Shown: positions 22,199 to 35,018 of the stretch, one piece after another | How the letters are laid out: every line of letters starts with the position of its first letter | Position numbering within the stretch: the first letter of the stretch is position 1 | NCBI GenBank assembly: GCA_001557505.1 | Contig: LSAX01000004.1 | Location: 2,108,001 to 2,172,000, forward strand | Reading direction: 5' to 3' | Source of the DNA: Reticulascus tulasneorum | Taxonomy: Eukaryota > Ascomycota > Sordariomycetes > Glomerellales > Reticulascaceae | Length of the DNA: 64,000 bases | The notes under the pieces: generated by a model | Told to the model about the DNA's origin: nothing | Seen by the model: only the letters and a program-made list of their open reading frames with translations | Databases searched by the model: none | Position numbers and translations under genes: made by a program

Positions 22199-24020
22199 AT
22201 GGGGTTCTTCGACAATATGATGCTAAACTTCGATCAGGGCGTTACAGGGCTCTTCGGACAATGGAACGTCTACACCTCAGCGATCGTGACCCTTCTCGTC
22301 GCCATCGTCACCTATCGGGTTGTGTCCAGCAAAGATCCGGACGCCCATCCCATGCTACTTGCTCGCCAGGCTCAGGCAGCACCAGTTCGCCAAGATGGAG
22401 AGTCGCCAGTCTACCGGTCTCACTCGTCGCCGCACGGCATGTCCTTGAACTCTGGTCTCAATGTGAAGGACGCCGGCGCATCCAAATGGTCACGGGGACG
22501 AGATGGAGACATACGCGATATATGGAGAAGAGCAGCGAGTGGGGTTCCGGACGAGGATGGCAAGCCATCCTCAGGGAAGGGTCGCGTGCTGACGGTCCTT
22601 GGATCGGAGAACGTTGTTGAGCACAGCCTAGGTACGTGGGCTCAGAATGTCGTGCAGTGCTTCTTTCTGACCGTATATAGAGGACATCACGCGACAGATC
22701 AACCTGATTGGCCAGCATATCCATGAGCAAGGCGGCATCCGAGTCGCAATCTACCTACCCAACTCGATTGAGTTTATAGTAACGCTGTTCGCTTGCAGCT
22801 TTTATCCCAACCTGACAGCGATTCTGATCCCGTTTGATGTCCCTGACGATGAGCTCGTCATGATGCTTCGAAGATCCGCCGCCGACACAGTGGTTACCGC
22901 CCCCGGAGCTTTTCCCTTCGATGCCGTCGTGAAGGCATATCCGGCCCTTCGCCAACTGATATGGGTCGTCGACGAAGGAAGTAAGCACATGGATTGGAAC
23001 GAAGTCCCAAAGGGTATGGGCGGTAGCGTCAATGTTGCTACCTGGCAGGATATCATTCTTGAGCAACCTGTCAACGCTGGGACTGACCTACCTCCCATTG
23101 CCAATCAAAGCGAACCTAAAGATATTATCACCTTCTGGCAATCAAAGCCCGGGACGATAGAGGAAATGGTACGCTTCACGCAGGCAAACTTGGTTTCTGG
23201 TATTGCAGCGCAGCTTGCTGCTCTTCCACCAACACAAGGCTTGAGCCCGTCTGACCTCTTTCTCCCTGCCGATTCTCTGACGAACACTCACACACTCATC
23301 CTGACCTTGGCTGCCCTATTCTCCAACGCCTCCATAGCCTTCAACTCGGTCTCCGGAAAGTCTACAGACCTAATTCTATCCACCCAAGGCGTAGCACCGA
23401 CCGTGATAGTCGCGACCCCAGCGACGCTACTAAAGACACACCAGGAGACGTCTGCAAGGCTTACTTCTTCGCTTGCGAAAGCCGTCCACTGGGCACAAAG
23501 CCGGACCCTCACTGAGCATGGTGTTATGCCTGTTGCATCAGCCATTTCTCGCATCTATGATTCCCACCGTCCCACTATTGGAACCTCACCTGGCAAACTG
23601 CGGCTCGTCTTCGTAGCTGAGCGAGCCGGAACAGGCACGCCCCCTATTACACCTCAAGTGCTCTCCGATCTTCGTTTATTTATGGGTGCAAGAGTCATCT
23701 ATGCTTTGACTGCTGCGAAGGTTGCTGGTGCAGTAGCACAGACTGGTTATTACGACTATCGGGTGCACGCCAGCGAGGGAAGCCACTCGCACTTTGGGCC
23801 GCCCGTAAGCAGTACTGAGATTCTCCTTCGAGACACGAAGGACCACCAGACAACGGACGATCAGTATCAAGGAGAGGTAAGTACCGCGTGCCAGCGTCTT
23901 TCGAACTACGCTAACATTTACTCCCAGATCATTGTTCGAGGGCCTTGTGTCGCCGGGACCGAGGCAGCACTAGGAGTTTCTGGGAGAATTGGGGATGACA
24001 ACACGTTGTCGTACGTTTGA
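22199..24020 (+). CDS. AMP-binding (ANL-superfamily) acyl-CoA-synthetase-like protein, likely pseudoenzyme
   Basis: Three exons (22199-22631, 22681-23876, 23928-24020) give 573 aa. The start MGFFDNMMLNF is followed by one membrane segment (about residues 24-42), as in fungal proteins of this type, and then by an ANL-like domain beginning with the region around RVAIYLPNSIEFIVTLFA (about 170-187). The adenylate-forming signatures are not conserved: the Ser/Thr/Gly-rich phosphate loop TSGSTG is replaced by FWQSKPGT, and the YGxTE motif reads ALTAAKVA. The C-terminal subdomain carrying the catalytic Lys is absent; the protein ends soon after IGDDNTLSYV. The family activates carboxylic acids with ATP; this one more likely is a membrane-anchored non-catalytic member. 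Intron 2 is 51 nt, in frame and without a stop, so retention would add 17 residues. Confidence 0.75.
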
Positions 24021-24345
24021 GATGTTATTCTATAGTGTGGGTTTGAATCTGGAGACACTGGAGGCTATCGTAGAACTGAGGCACGAATCGCAAGCTCGAG
24101 TCCTTGACTCAATTTGTCTGATAAGAAACCCCCATGCAATGCTTGTGGATATGTCTAGACAGCGTGAGCAAGATCTTTCCGTATACCGCCACAACCTTTA
24201 TATGAGAATATGCTTGAAAAAGGTGAAGAAAATAAGTCGAACCCTAGATCAGCGAACCGTTAAGCCCCGTATATGAAAGCGGCGTCAGAACATTCTGTAT
24301 AGTGTCTGGGGGCTGGATTTTCCAATCCTGTGGTAGGCCCGGGCC
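24021..24345. other. Convergent 3' spacer
   Basis: This stretch lies between the stop of the AMP-binding gene (+) and the stop of the MFS gene (-). Nothing but 3' untranslated sequence is expected; no hairpin or gene was recognised. Confidence 0.5.
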
Positions 24346-26087
24346 TCATCTTCTTGCCAGCGTCGAGTGCAGTGTATGCTGCTTCATCAATGATACGCAG
24401 ATGAGGGCCAGGATCGACAAGCCCAGCATAGTGAACCAAACACCTTTAAAGGCCTCCATGAAGGAGTCCATTACCCCCTCCTGCCAGCCCGGAGGGAGAT
24501 GCTTAAGCTCATCCAAATCGTCTCGTATACGTCTAATCTTTTCCGCCGCATCAGGATAGTCTCCGAATCGCTCCCATAGTCTGACTTTAAGAAGGTTCTG
24601 GTAGACGGCGGAGCCGATGGTGATTCCAACAGTCCCCCCGAGGCTCCTAGCCAGGTCTGTGGCAAGATTAGCTGCCGGGCCGAAAATGGGGCCTGTTGAT
24701 GACTCTGTCTGAACTTACACGTTGCTGATGTTATGACCGCCTGTTGCGAGTGATCCACTGCGGCGATGCATGCCAACAATGTCACGGTTAACATGGCACC
24801 ATAGCTGCCGCCAGTGAAGAAGAACGAAACACTGTGCAGCCACCTGGGGGTGTGGAGACCGAACGTTGTGATTGCAATGATTCCGCCATTGAAAACAAGG
24901 AGAACAACTATCCCAAGTGCGACATAGCGGCCCGTTCGCTTCATGATGTACCCAGCACTAAGGGAACAGATGGCAACACCAAGCGGTGAGGATATGATCG
25001 TGAGTCCAGCCTGTGTAGATGATAGCCCGATGACTTGAAGATACAGCGGGACGTAAAAAATTGCCATCATCATCACCATCGTCGACAGAAGGTTACAGAA
25101 GCAAGCCGCGAGGACAGTGCGATCGGCAAGCAGCCGCACGGGAATGATAGGCTGCTTGGCCCTGCTCTCCCATACGAGAAACCCACTGAAGGCCACGATA
25201 GAGAGTGGTATGGTGGTGAGTGGGAGCGGATGAATCCAGGGGACCAGGTTGCCCCCGGCATTCAGGCCCAACAGGAGGAGGACGAGGAACGATATGGTCA
25301 GGAAGACACCCGTGAAGTCGATCCGAGCCAGGTAGGACTTGTCCGATGCCTTCGGGGGGACTCTGACGAGGAAGGCAACCAACACGGCAGAAACCAGCGT
25401 TGGCGGGACTTGAACGAGAAATGCCAGCCTCCAGCCCCATTCCGTATTGTCGTTGACGAAGCCGCCAAAAACGCCGCCAACCATCGAGCCGCACCCATAA
25501 GCAATGTTGCCGAGGCCCTGGATCAGGCCTCTGTTCCGGAGAGGGACCAGATCCGAGCCCAAAAAGGTCGAGATGGACATCAAGCCGCCGCCGCCGATCC
25601 CGGCCACCACCCGACCGAAAATCATGACATACTCGTCCTGGGCCAGGCCACAAATGAGATTACCAGCCCCAAAGAGGACATTGCTGAAAACCAGACCGGG
25701 GCCGCGACCGAAAATGTCCGTCAGGCGGCCGGAGATGGGCTGGCACGCCGCATTGGCTATGAGATAGGCCGTGGCGAGCCACGACAAGAGGCTCAGCGAT
25801 TTGAACTCGCTAGAGATTGGCGCGGAGAGGGTAGCGATGATTGTAGAATCGACGGCCCCCAAGAAGACGCCGAAATAAGTAGTGCCCAGAATGAGGACTA
25901 GCCGCCCGGTGGAAAGCTCGTCTGCGATGACTGTTGTCTCTTCTTCTTGGGCAATGCCGCTTCCGTTGTGCGGCACTAGCGGCTTGTTCTGGCCGTTGAG
26001 TAATGGTGTGGTCTCTGCGCTCCAATTGGGTCCTGCCGCGGCCGACTCCCCATCGTCGCCTGTGTTTTCTTGGTTTTCCGAAGCCAT
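24346..26087 (-). CDS. MFS transporter, 14-TM Vba/Fnx1-type (vacuolar basic amino acid family)
   Basis: Two exons on the minus strand (26087-24719 and 24656-24346) give 559 aa. After a polar, acidic N terminus with a vacuolar-type dileucine signal (ETTPLLNG, about residues 26-33) come about 14 membrane segments. Motif A is GRLTDIFGR, and the GSMVGGVFGGF stretch fits the antiporter motif C of DHA2-like proteins. LGAVDSTIIATLSAPI is typical of the Vba/Fnx1 branch, which moves basic amino acids into the vacuole by proton exchange; substrate here is inferred only. The spliced junction reads TSATYLARSLGGTVGI, matching the family. A nearer AG (24693) would leave a 26-nt intron and is rejected. It ends in MKQHTLHSTLARR. 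It converges with the AMP-binding gene. Confidence 0.85.
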
Positions 26088-29000
26088 GCCTAGTATTGTC
26101 CCAGCATGAGTAATTTTGGATGGTGTGTGTTTTGGAAAGCCTGAAGCCGGGTTGCCGGATGGTGACGTCTAGGAGCCATAAGAGTCATAAGCAAAAGGTG
26201 GAGAATTCCGCCGCAAGCATGCCTTATCGCCAAAAACCGCCCAAGTCAAAGATGATCAGCACTCAAAAAAAACTGGCACATAGCCACGGATTCATAATCT
26301 CAGAAACCAATGCCAATCGCTGGACTAGATTTCGATTTATTTAGCACGAGATGTGTGCCAAGTTTTGGAAGTCATGGTGATTGTAGAATTGAGAGTTGCG
26401 CGCCGTCGTAGCTGGGCCATCGTCAGTCGTCACTCATTGTCATGTTTCGCCATAGTTCGGTCCCGGGTTTGCAGCGGAAGTTGATACAAATTGCGAGCAA
26501 ACACTGGATCTATAAGCAGCGTTGTGGTCCTTAACAAAAGGCCATTATTCACTTTGAAACTTCAAACTGGTGTATTGCAGCTTCGGGACATGATGCGGGC
26601 TGGAAGCTTGTAGCAACTGAGGCCGGAACTCTGTTCAGTGAGCGAATTGTGAAGACAGCAAGGCAGAGTCGGCCAAGTGTCTCCCCCTCCTCGTTTCTAC
26701 CGAACACGATCATGATATGAGTGAGGTTCATAGCGCCTGAAATTAAACTAGGTCTACATAGAGCTAGTTGAGAACACGGCAAGTGATGACCTGGCTGAGT
26801 TGCAGTCCGGGTTGACTGCAACAGGCACGGGCGATCCGTAACTCGCCGTCCGGGCAAGTAGGAGACGATGTTGCTTAAGTTGTTCTGGTGTTCCTCGAGA
26901 GCATACGATAAATACCTATAATCGAAATCATTCGAAACAGGCTCTGAAACGGTGTTATACCTCTACTTGGAAGTTGAAAGATGCCAGGAGCAGAAGTGGC
27001 AGGACGACGTTCTGCCTAGTATCAGCCAGGAAGCATAAAGAGAAAACGTTGCACATCATGAACAACAATCTCCGGAAACATTACGGCCCAACAGACTCGG
27101 AGAAGGTGACGCTCATGTGGCCCGATTGCACGATGAGAACAAATCCGTAAGCTCAGCACCAGCTTCTAGTCTTGCACCAACCTGGAACGTATCATGTAAG
27201 ATACAACCCCGAAGAGGCGATGAAGCAATCACGTCTTTCCAAGTCTTCAACCAGTTCCTATCGCGCTGCAAGCGCCCAGCGCAAACAGCCACAAGGAGTT
27301 ATCCCCCTCACTAATGGCCATCAAGCTTATGAAACTTCTAGATGACTGGCTGTCTACCCTCTGGTTTCACCCCACGTGAAGTGATAATGTTATTATCGTA
27401 ACGACATCCTTCCCACAGCGAGCTGTGTTCTCTCTAAACCCCGATCCAACATCAAGGGCCGGCGAGCAGTCGCTTTCGCTGCCTCGGAATATCCGACTAA
27501 CTAAAATGGCATAGTAGCTGAAAATCTTGCTGGCTATGGCAACAATTTCAAGACTGACATAACCAAAGTCTGCTTGACTAGTGCCCCCTCCGTCTGCAAG
27601 TATCAGGAGGCTTTCATCGAGTGGAGATTGTCCAGTAGCCTGGCAGCGAGACATTCGTGTTCGACACCATCGGCGAGCCCACCCCCTCGCCCAAATGGTT
27701 CTCGACTCTAGCTTCGACTCGAGCTGGGAAGATGCAGTCGCTCGACTTCCGAATGGATCCAAAGTGGAGCAACAAGTAAAATATGAAAACCGTGGCCAGA
27801 ATGCCTAGCACAAAGATCGCTTCCATCCTTCACCACTTGGGAGATAGCGCCAAGCCACTTGCTTATGAAGATTGGACTTTGGAGGCAGCGCCTTAACCCC
27901 TGTGATTTGAAGCTGCTGTTCAACAATGACGATCACCAAGACGCCCGTCTAAGCAATCAGAACCGGAAATGTTGGGACATCTCGCCGCATGCGGCCGCCG
28001 TCCGCGAAACCTCAAGTTGGCGAGCACGTGTGCCTCTGCGTCATCTTTCGGAGCCTATTCGGAGTCACTCCGACGGACACTTCCCTCAGTAACGCGGCTT
28101 TTTCTGGAACGCACTGTTGGTTGCGGCTTTCATAAGCATGACCCCCCATACCGGCCGGACAGCGGCATATTTGAAGTCCCAAGATGCTGTCGGCCATGCC
28201 TGCCCACTTGCTTAACTTAGCAAAGCTCCGCGCGTCGGACCAAAGTGTGCGGACCTGACAGATGAATCCCCTTTTCCCTCACTGGAGGGAGGGAAGCTTG
28301 TCTAGCACTGCGGGCGCACCTCACATGCAGCTTGGCCGGGCGTTCGAGAAGGCTATGGGCAGAGCCGCAGGAGAACCCGCAGGACTGGGACGAGCGATGT
28401 GGTGTGGTGCCTGTCACGCGAGAGTTGACCAGGTAGCGAGTACAAGCGATGGGTTATGGGCGAACTCTTACTACGTGCGTGAAGAAACACGAGAAAGTAA
28501 GGTTCGGTAGCACGTCCATTATGGGTAAGGGGTTCATGCCGATGGTGCTTACGGAACGGGTTGCGACAGCGTCGCTACAAGTGGCGGGATTGAGGTGATA
28601 TCGGAAGCTCGCTGTATAACGGAAGTCGGATATATGTAGGGATGGCGGAAGAAGAAGAGGGATGATCCGACATGCGAGGCTCCATTCACGCGCTCTCCAG
28701 CGAGAAAGTCAGAGCATTTACTCAAAGTCGTTCGCTGATGGCCCGACCTCCCACGCTGCATGCAGGGACCAAAATAGGGTGGAGTTACGAAGTCCCTTGG
28801 ACCTGAGATATCGGAGGAATTATTCAGGGGATTCTCTCCTCGTACTGTTATCGAGCCAATACAATGAGAGGGTGTGTGCCTGTTCTGTCAAGGCCGTTCG
28901 GAGCTTGATACTTTGTCGATACGCCGAGATGGTGGGATATTCAGCTCAAGCTGGACCCCTGCCCCGCGAGGAAGGGCTCTCGAACGCCCGCTCGCGCAGG

Positions 29001-29866
29001 AACCACTTTGTGGTGATGGGCTCATCACGTACGTTGAAGAGCCTCGCCAAACACTCATCGCGCGAGCGACGCAACCAGGGAACAGGGTGATAACATCATG
29101 TAGCTAGGGGCCATCACCTATAACAGAGGCAACTAATTTGTGACCAGAAGTGGGGATTGTTGGTAAATATAGGTGGTGAAATCGCCTGCGTATCTGTCGT
29201 TGCTCCCCTAGACCCTGCTAGCGTAATACGACGTTGAGGAAGACGCTCGAGTCCCGATCTAGAAATTCTCCAGAAGTTTCCTTATCTGCCCCGCTTGGAA
29301 CTTTCGTGGCGCCGTCGTTCGGTGGATTTCCACCCATCCCACGTCCCTTGGCGATGTTGGTGCATCGGAGATCGTTGCCAAGAGTCCAATACAGCGACCT
29401 CCGGGACGCCCACCCGTACTCGATCCGAATCACGCAAAGGGGCACCTTCAATGGATGTCATCTGCTCGACTGACAGCATCCCGCTCCTCGATACGACTCA
29501 CCTTTCAGACGATGAGACGCTGTCCTGCAGCACTGTTCCTGGTGATCCGGGACAATCCGAGAAGAGGGTATATCGGCGAGCATCTGAATTAGAGGAGACA
29601 CTCGCTGCAAGGCACGAAACGGAGATGCTTGGATCTACTCATGTGTGATATTGATGGGCTCAAAATTGAATTGTTTCTGACCTAAGCCCCTATCCAAGGT
29701 CCAACCGTTCCATGATCATTCATCCGTGGCTCCTGAATCATGAAGTATGCGTGATGAATACAAATACAGACATTAAAGAAATTAGACCGTTTATCGTGTG
29801 AACCGCTGTACCACCTAGACACCGTCCGCGTCTTTCAACAATGAAATGGTCCCCAGCCTCAAACGG
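26088..29866. other. Gene-poor stretch, no supported gene
   Basis: About 3.8 kb. On the left lies the MFS promoter region, on the right the 3' flank of the Zn2Cys6 gene. Short frames exist (one of about 70 codons on the minus strand near 27614-27826 begins with a hydrophobic, signal-anchor-like segment; one on the plus strand ends at 29648), but none can be linked by splice sites to a recognisable protein. Confidence 0.5.
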
Positions 29867-32510
29867 TTAAAACATAATCCACTCCACCTCCACACCAGGT
29901 CCACCGATGCACTTCGTCCAGTTGAATGGGCCCCTCCTCATCGCATCAAACTTCGCTGCAGCCGGGCTCCTTGGCTCCGACTCCTTCCAATCACCTGCCC
30001 ATAGCCTCTCCAACACATCCAGAGCCGCGAGGTTGTTCATGTAGCCCGAACGGGCCATGATGTCTCGGCATTTGCTGCGTACAATGTTCTGCTGTAATTC
30101 ATTCACACACTCACTGCCCGCGACAAAGAGCGGCCAAAGCAAGAACTTCTCTGCCGGACTGCCGGCCTCGAGACTGGTGGCGTAGTATACGACTTGTGAT
30201 ACGAGGTTCTGGAAGTTGGAGTGGGTGGATGGGACGTTCGGCGACGCTAACCTCTCGGTGTATAAGAGAGCGGCGTAGCGGAAGGCTTCCGAAAGGGAGC
30301 CTAGATCGCGTACCTGGCCGGTAGTAGCCGGTTCGGGTAGCGAAGCGTGAAGGCGAGAGGCATCAAACTCCCAACTTTGGAGAGCGAGGCGGGCTTCCTT
30401 CCATTCGCGCCAGAAAGTGTTGCGATGGTCATCGTAGGATCCTGACGAGCAGAGGGCCGAGGACATGATTTCTTCGTCGTCCAAGGTCGACCCGAAGCCG
30501 TTGCCATCGAAGCGATGGCCAGGCAGGTTGTACATATCGCCGAGCTGCTGGTGCTGGAGGCTGCCCATGCTGCCCTTGTAGGTATGGCCTAGCGGGGAGC
30601 CGAGGGGAGACTGAGAACGAGAGGGGATAGCTCGAGGGAGTGTAGGGTTTACAAGATTCTGAACTGAACGGTGTTGAGACAGGAGGTTCAATCTACCGAG
30701 CTTGCTGATGGTCTTGAAAAGTTCCCGATCACATCCAACCAGGTTCTCGGCCCCGGGAGGAAGGAGCTGCGCATCAGGCATAACTCCATAAAAGCTAGAG
30801 TTTAGCTGAGCCTCGCGGTCGTTTATGCTGGCCGAGATAGCGTCGAAATAAGTAAAGATAGCCTCCATCCAAGCCGAGTCGCGCGATGGAGCATAGTGTT
30901 GCGATCGTCTCATGGCAAGAATCTTCTTGACACCGGCAAACTGAGTATGGAACTTGGCAATGCCAGACTCAACCATCCGGTAGTGGCACAGTAGAAGAAT
31001 AGTGGCGAGGACAGAGTCATGACTTGACTTCGCGGGGTCGTTGAGCTGCTGGTTGAGAAGGTTGACAGCCAGGTTGCGATGCTGGTATTCCTCGGAGAGT
31101 GATTGATCATCCGGCTGGCCATCAGCCATGGACTCGGCGGCGTTCTTCTCGGCCATGAGCTTCTCGGACAATTCTCGGGTGTCTTGTCCCAGGCTGAGTC
31201 TTCGCTTCATTCGGAGGTTGCAAGCAGACAAGGCGCAGATGGCGTGCTGCAAGCTCTGGCTGTTTGAGGCGAGTTGAAGGATGTGATCCCGGTACGGGTT
31301 ATTCGGCCCGTCGATGAATACCATGGACTGGCACATGATGTTCTTGTAATAATCCATGAAGAAGGGCATCTTGGCGATGAGATCCGGATTTACATGAACT
31401 GATTGGGTCTCAAACATTGTTGGCCATTGAGCTGGAGTCTGATCAGAGTGGTGCGGCGAGAGATCTTCTGGAGGTGGTGAAGCCCATACTGGACCGGTGG
31501 AGTTGCAGCTAGTGCTGTATGCATCCATCTCGGGAACACCTATTACCGCACATGTCAGTCAAGTCTGATCTCACGCCAAGGCCAGATCGGGTCATCTCAC
31601 TCAGAGTGTCACACTCTCGCATCAACTTCTGACTCAACTGGGCTTCGAAGTTGTCCATATGAGAAGTGAGACTCGAGCTTTGCTCAGACGGTGCGTATAT
31701 CAGGCTGGGGCAGGAAGTGGGTGCTCTCTGGTCGATAATGATCGCCGACACGGGACTTTGAGGGATTGGCGACCCGTGGCCGCTGTAGTTGTCATACATG
31801 ATAGTTGGGCTGTGCAGGAACGGGATGTCGTCTCTGGAGTACGAGTGGCTCATGGGCGACATGTAGTCGACATCGCTCACCGAGTCGAGGGAAGAGGATA
31901 GAGCGTGGGTGACGATTGGGAGTGGTCCCAGGTGGGCACCCAGCTTTCGATAGCTAGGCCCATCATCGGAGTGCATGCTGCTGGCGTATGAGAGACCGCC
32001 CCATGAGCCAGAAGTGATGGATGGCGGGTGCTCAGAGTGGGACATGGAGAGGATATCGTAGTTGTGAGGGTATGGCGTAGCCGGGGCCGAACCAGCATGC
32101 TCCGATGATATGTCGACATCGTCCCGGGCGTGTCTCCTCGAGCTGTCGTCCGTATCGCTCCACGCGCTGTTCGCAGAGCTGGAGTTGGCTCGGGACCGGA
32201 TTGGGGATTTCTTTATGCCGCCGGCCACTGGGGGGGACTTTGCTATGGGAAGTGAGAGTCCTCGCAGTTTTCCTCTACTCGCAACACCAACACCCCAGGT
32301 CAATTGGGTCTTGTAACCGGAGCATTCGTTCCCAATCTCGAGGCACTGCGAGCAGTACGGCCGTCTTCGGTCGCACTTGATGCTCCTCTTGGAGCAGGTG
32401 AAGCAATCGTCAGCGGCACCGCCAGCTGGCGCGCGCCTTCTTCGCTTGCGGACGGAAGCAGCCGCGTCCTTGGACGGGGCCGACTGTTGTTGGGTTATAG
32501 GAGCGGTCAT
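29867..32510 (-). CDS. Zn(II)2Cys6 transcription factor with fungal-specific TF domain 2
   Basis: Two exons on the minus strand (32510-31601 and 31539-29867) give 860 aa. The start MTAPITQQQ was chosen because the upstream in-frame part lacks conservation-like sequence and runs into the leader. A basic stretch RKRRRR (about 21-26) precedes a binuclear zinc cluster at residues 36-63 with spacing C-X2-C-X6-C-X6-C-X2-C-X6-C (C36, C39, C46, C53, C56, C63), followed by LTWGVGVASRGKLRGLSLP, a segment I associate with a conserved subgroup of large regulators. A Ser/Pro-rich region spans about 85-300. The second half (about 330-860) matches Fungal_trans_2, beginning around MPFFMDYYKNIMCQSMVF. It acts in the nucleus as a sequence-specific regulator; the targets are unknown. 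It is notable for a very long gene-free upstream side. I do not assign a symbol. Confidence 0.88.
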
Positions 32511-33238
32511 CTTAAGCGGGGGACGGAAAGCTGAGGGGACATAGACGGGCTGGAAGGTAAGGTCTTGGGTGCTTGAAGCAAGAAGCAGATCTTTGTCGTC
32601 AAGAGCAGTTGTTGACTGGTGTGGGTAAATGGGTATTAATATGGAGGGATAGACGACGGACGGAATGTGTGAAGTAGTAGTAGAAATGGCTAGGCTACGG
32701 GAAAGGGTCACAAATGGAGCCAGCCGTTTTTAAGTAAGTCGTCTTGCGAATGATGCTTGCATGGACGAGAGACCGACGAGATAATATACATCGAGGGCAT
32801 AAGACGTACATGACATCCACCAGCGTGACTGATAGGTCTGCAGGTATTGTACAACCATCTCAAAGTAATATACGAAGAAGGGACTGGGGGGGGGCGACTT
32901 TGACAAAACGGACCAGGGCATGGAATCGACGAGGAGGGTGGGAGGATGGGGAGCAGGGGGGTGAGAGATGCGGTAGTGTGGTAGAATGTACATGGAGCGG
33001 CGCAAGACAGACACGGAGAGACAGGACAGAGTGAGTGTGTCTGGCCGATATGTGAGAAGGCAAAAACGAACCGGGATGGGATCATACTCTGTCGTTGGTG
33101 GATGGCGGAATTGCAGTCAATGAAGGAGCTCGCGCAGTCGAGAGATCAGCGGGTCCATTGCCAGATACCTGACCAGCAGGGGTGCCCTGCAAGAGAGGGG
33201 GGGGTAGGCACCTAATTGCAGGTACAGAGTACCTTGTC

Positions 33239-33253
33239 TTGCTTGCTTGCTTG
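33239..33253. repeat. TTGC microsatellite
   Basis: About four perfect copies of a TTGC/CTTG tetranucleotide. Confidence 0.8.
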
Positions 33254-33512
33254 TCCATCGATTTTAGGTCGCTCGAGATATGTGGTGTGGCTAGTTCGAT
33301 GCGACAGGGGTCCGTTCTGTCGTTCGACCAAGGAGGGGGGGGTTCGTCTCGGTCTGCTTTCTTGAATGGATGGATGGTGGGATGAAGATTGGAGATGGGA
33401 ATGGGGGCGGGGATCGCACAGAGCACGCGCGTGAGAGAGACAGACTTGACAGACTGACAGGCAGAGAGGCAGCGAGGGGGGAAGCGCAAGCAGCTGCGAG
33501 AAAGCCAGCAAG

Positions 33513-33539
33513 CAGCCAGCCAGCCAGCCAGCCAGCCAG
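33513..33539. repeat. CCAG microsatellite beside an 11-C tract
   Basis: Six to seven copies of the tetranucleotide CAGC/CCAG are followed within 5 bp by a run of 11 C residues (33544-33554). Confidence 0.8.
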
Positions 33540-33910
33540 AGGACCCCCCCCCCCAGGCTGAGTTTGATGATGGGTTTCTCTCATCGGTCTGCCTCCATAC
33601 TTGTTTCCCCTCCCCCTTTCCCTCCCCCCATTCTCTGCTCTGTTTCGTTGGTCTACGTACGGGCGGGCAAGCTTGAAAAACAAATGATGGACGAAAAGAC
33701 CCTAAGAGATGGTAGGTGAACGATGTCCATCTGTAATGAGCAGCTATGGAGCAGACTTCGATTTAGCTCACCATCTAATCTGTGGGAACAGGTGTATCCC
33801 GGACTCTGATAAGCCCCGTAAACCGCCACTCCTCGGAACGACTTGCGCTGACGAACCGAGGAAGCACAAACTTACGACGCCCGGGAACTCCATGCGCGGG
33901 TACTGTACCG

Positions 33911-33966
33911 TAGTCGATGTACAGTAGTCGATGTACAGTAGTCGATGTACAGTAGTCGATGTACAG
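33911..33966. repeat. Four perfect tandem copies of a 14-bp unit
   Basis: The unit TAGTCGATGTACAG is repeated four times without a mismatch, preceded by a partial related word (TACTGTACCG). Each unit contains the palindrome TGTACA, so the array carries four evenly spaced palindromes at 14-bp steps, about 1.4 kb upstream of the Zn2Cys6 start codon. Confidence 0.9.
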
Positions 33967-34503
33967 TCGTACTTCTGCGATTCCCGCGGTTTTGCCATGT
34001 CCTTTAGAGTTTGGCGCCCTGAGGCCAAGCTCCATAACTACGTCGTACTCTTGACTCCTAGAGGAAAAACGACAGACTTGTCTAACCAGTAGCAGCATAG
34101 AGCGGCGGAGAAAGGGGAGGATCTTCTTTTTACACTGGAGCCCACCGGCCACGCAACGGGCTCACAGAGAGCCTCCATCATGATGATGCTGTGGGAGGAG
34201 TCTGGAACTTTAGCTGGCCAGATAGCTTACAGTCGACGCGCCTTTAAGGCCGCCTAGCAGACCTACCTAGTAGGCACAGGCCATGAAGGAAAATGGGCCC
34301 TGATGCCCGCCGCCGCCCGTTGACCGCTAAGCTAAAGGGTAGCTTCATTAGGTAGTGATGGGTAACTTTAGTCTAGGGGACCACTTACCTTTGCACACTT
34401 ACCTGACGGACAGGGCACAAGACACAGGCTGCGAGGAAAAGGTACATGACGAGCCCCGCTGTCAACTAACCGACTGCAGTGTGTGCCATAGGTGAGTCCT
34501 GGT

Positions 34504-34517
34504 CCCCCCCCCCCCCC
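34504..34517. repeat. Poly-C tract (14 C)
   Basis: An uninterrupted run of C residues, next to a TACCCAGGTAATTACTTAGGTAG word. Confidence 0.85.
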
Positions 34518-34983
34518 AAGCTACATACCCAGGTAATTACTTAGGTAGTTAATGATCAGAGCTGCTGCCGCTACGGTGCCCTGCAAATGATGGACCCTCT
34601 CCCCCGACCAACCCCCCAAAACCACCACCGCTGCCCCAACCCTAACAAATGCTGAACCGAACTAGCCCCAGCTCTAGCCTAGCTCGTTCCTGCTCAGGTC
34701 CTTTTGCAAACCTACCCTACTGACGCGATGCGATGCTGCTGCTGCTGCATCTGCCGCACTCCTCATAGTCGCTACGTGCAAGGGGCCTGTGAGGTGGGCC
34801 GCGCTCAGTAGCAGCAAGGTATCCGGCGGAGCTGCGACGACGAATGGAGGCTGGAACGGTCCTTGCTGGGAGCCGTCTGATCGCGGGGCAGCTGCTGCCT
34901 CGTTCCCTCGCTCTCCTTCTCGTTCTCTGATATTGCGCTGGTCGGCTGGCCTCGAACCGCCCCGTGGCTGAGACCAATTACGA

Positions 34984-35018
34984 TATATACATACATACAT
35001 ACATACATACATATACAC
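34984..35018. repeat. ATAC microsatellite
   Basis: About seven copies of CATA/ATAC, flanked by short TATA stretches. Confidence 0.85.

Noticed and set aside
24657..24692. Nearer acceptor for the MFS intron adding 12 residues
   Set aside because: It would make a 26-nt intron, too short to splice; the family sequence continues only from 24656.
25035..25901. 288-codon open frame on the plus strand
   Set aside because: It is antisense to the first exon of the MFS transporter, which has clear motifs; the frame is a shadow of that coding sequence.
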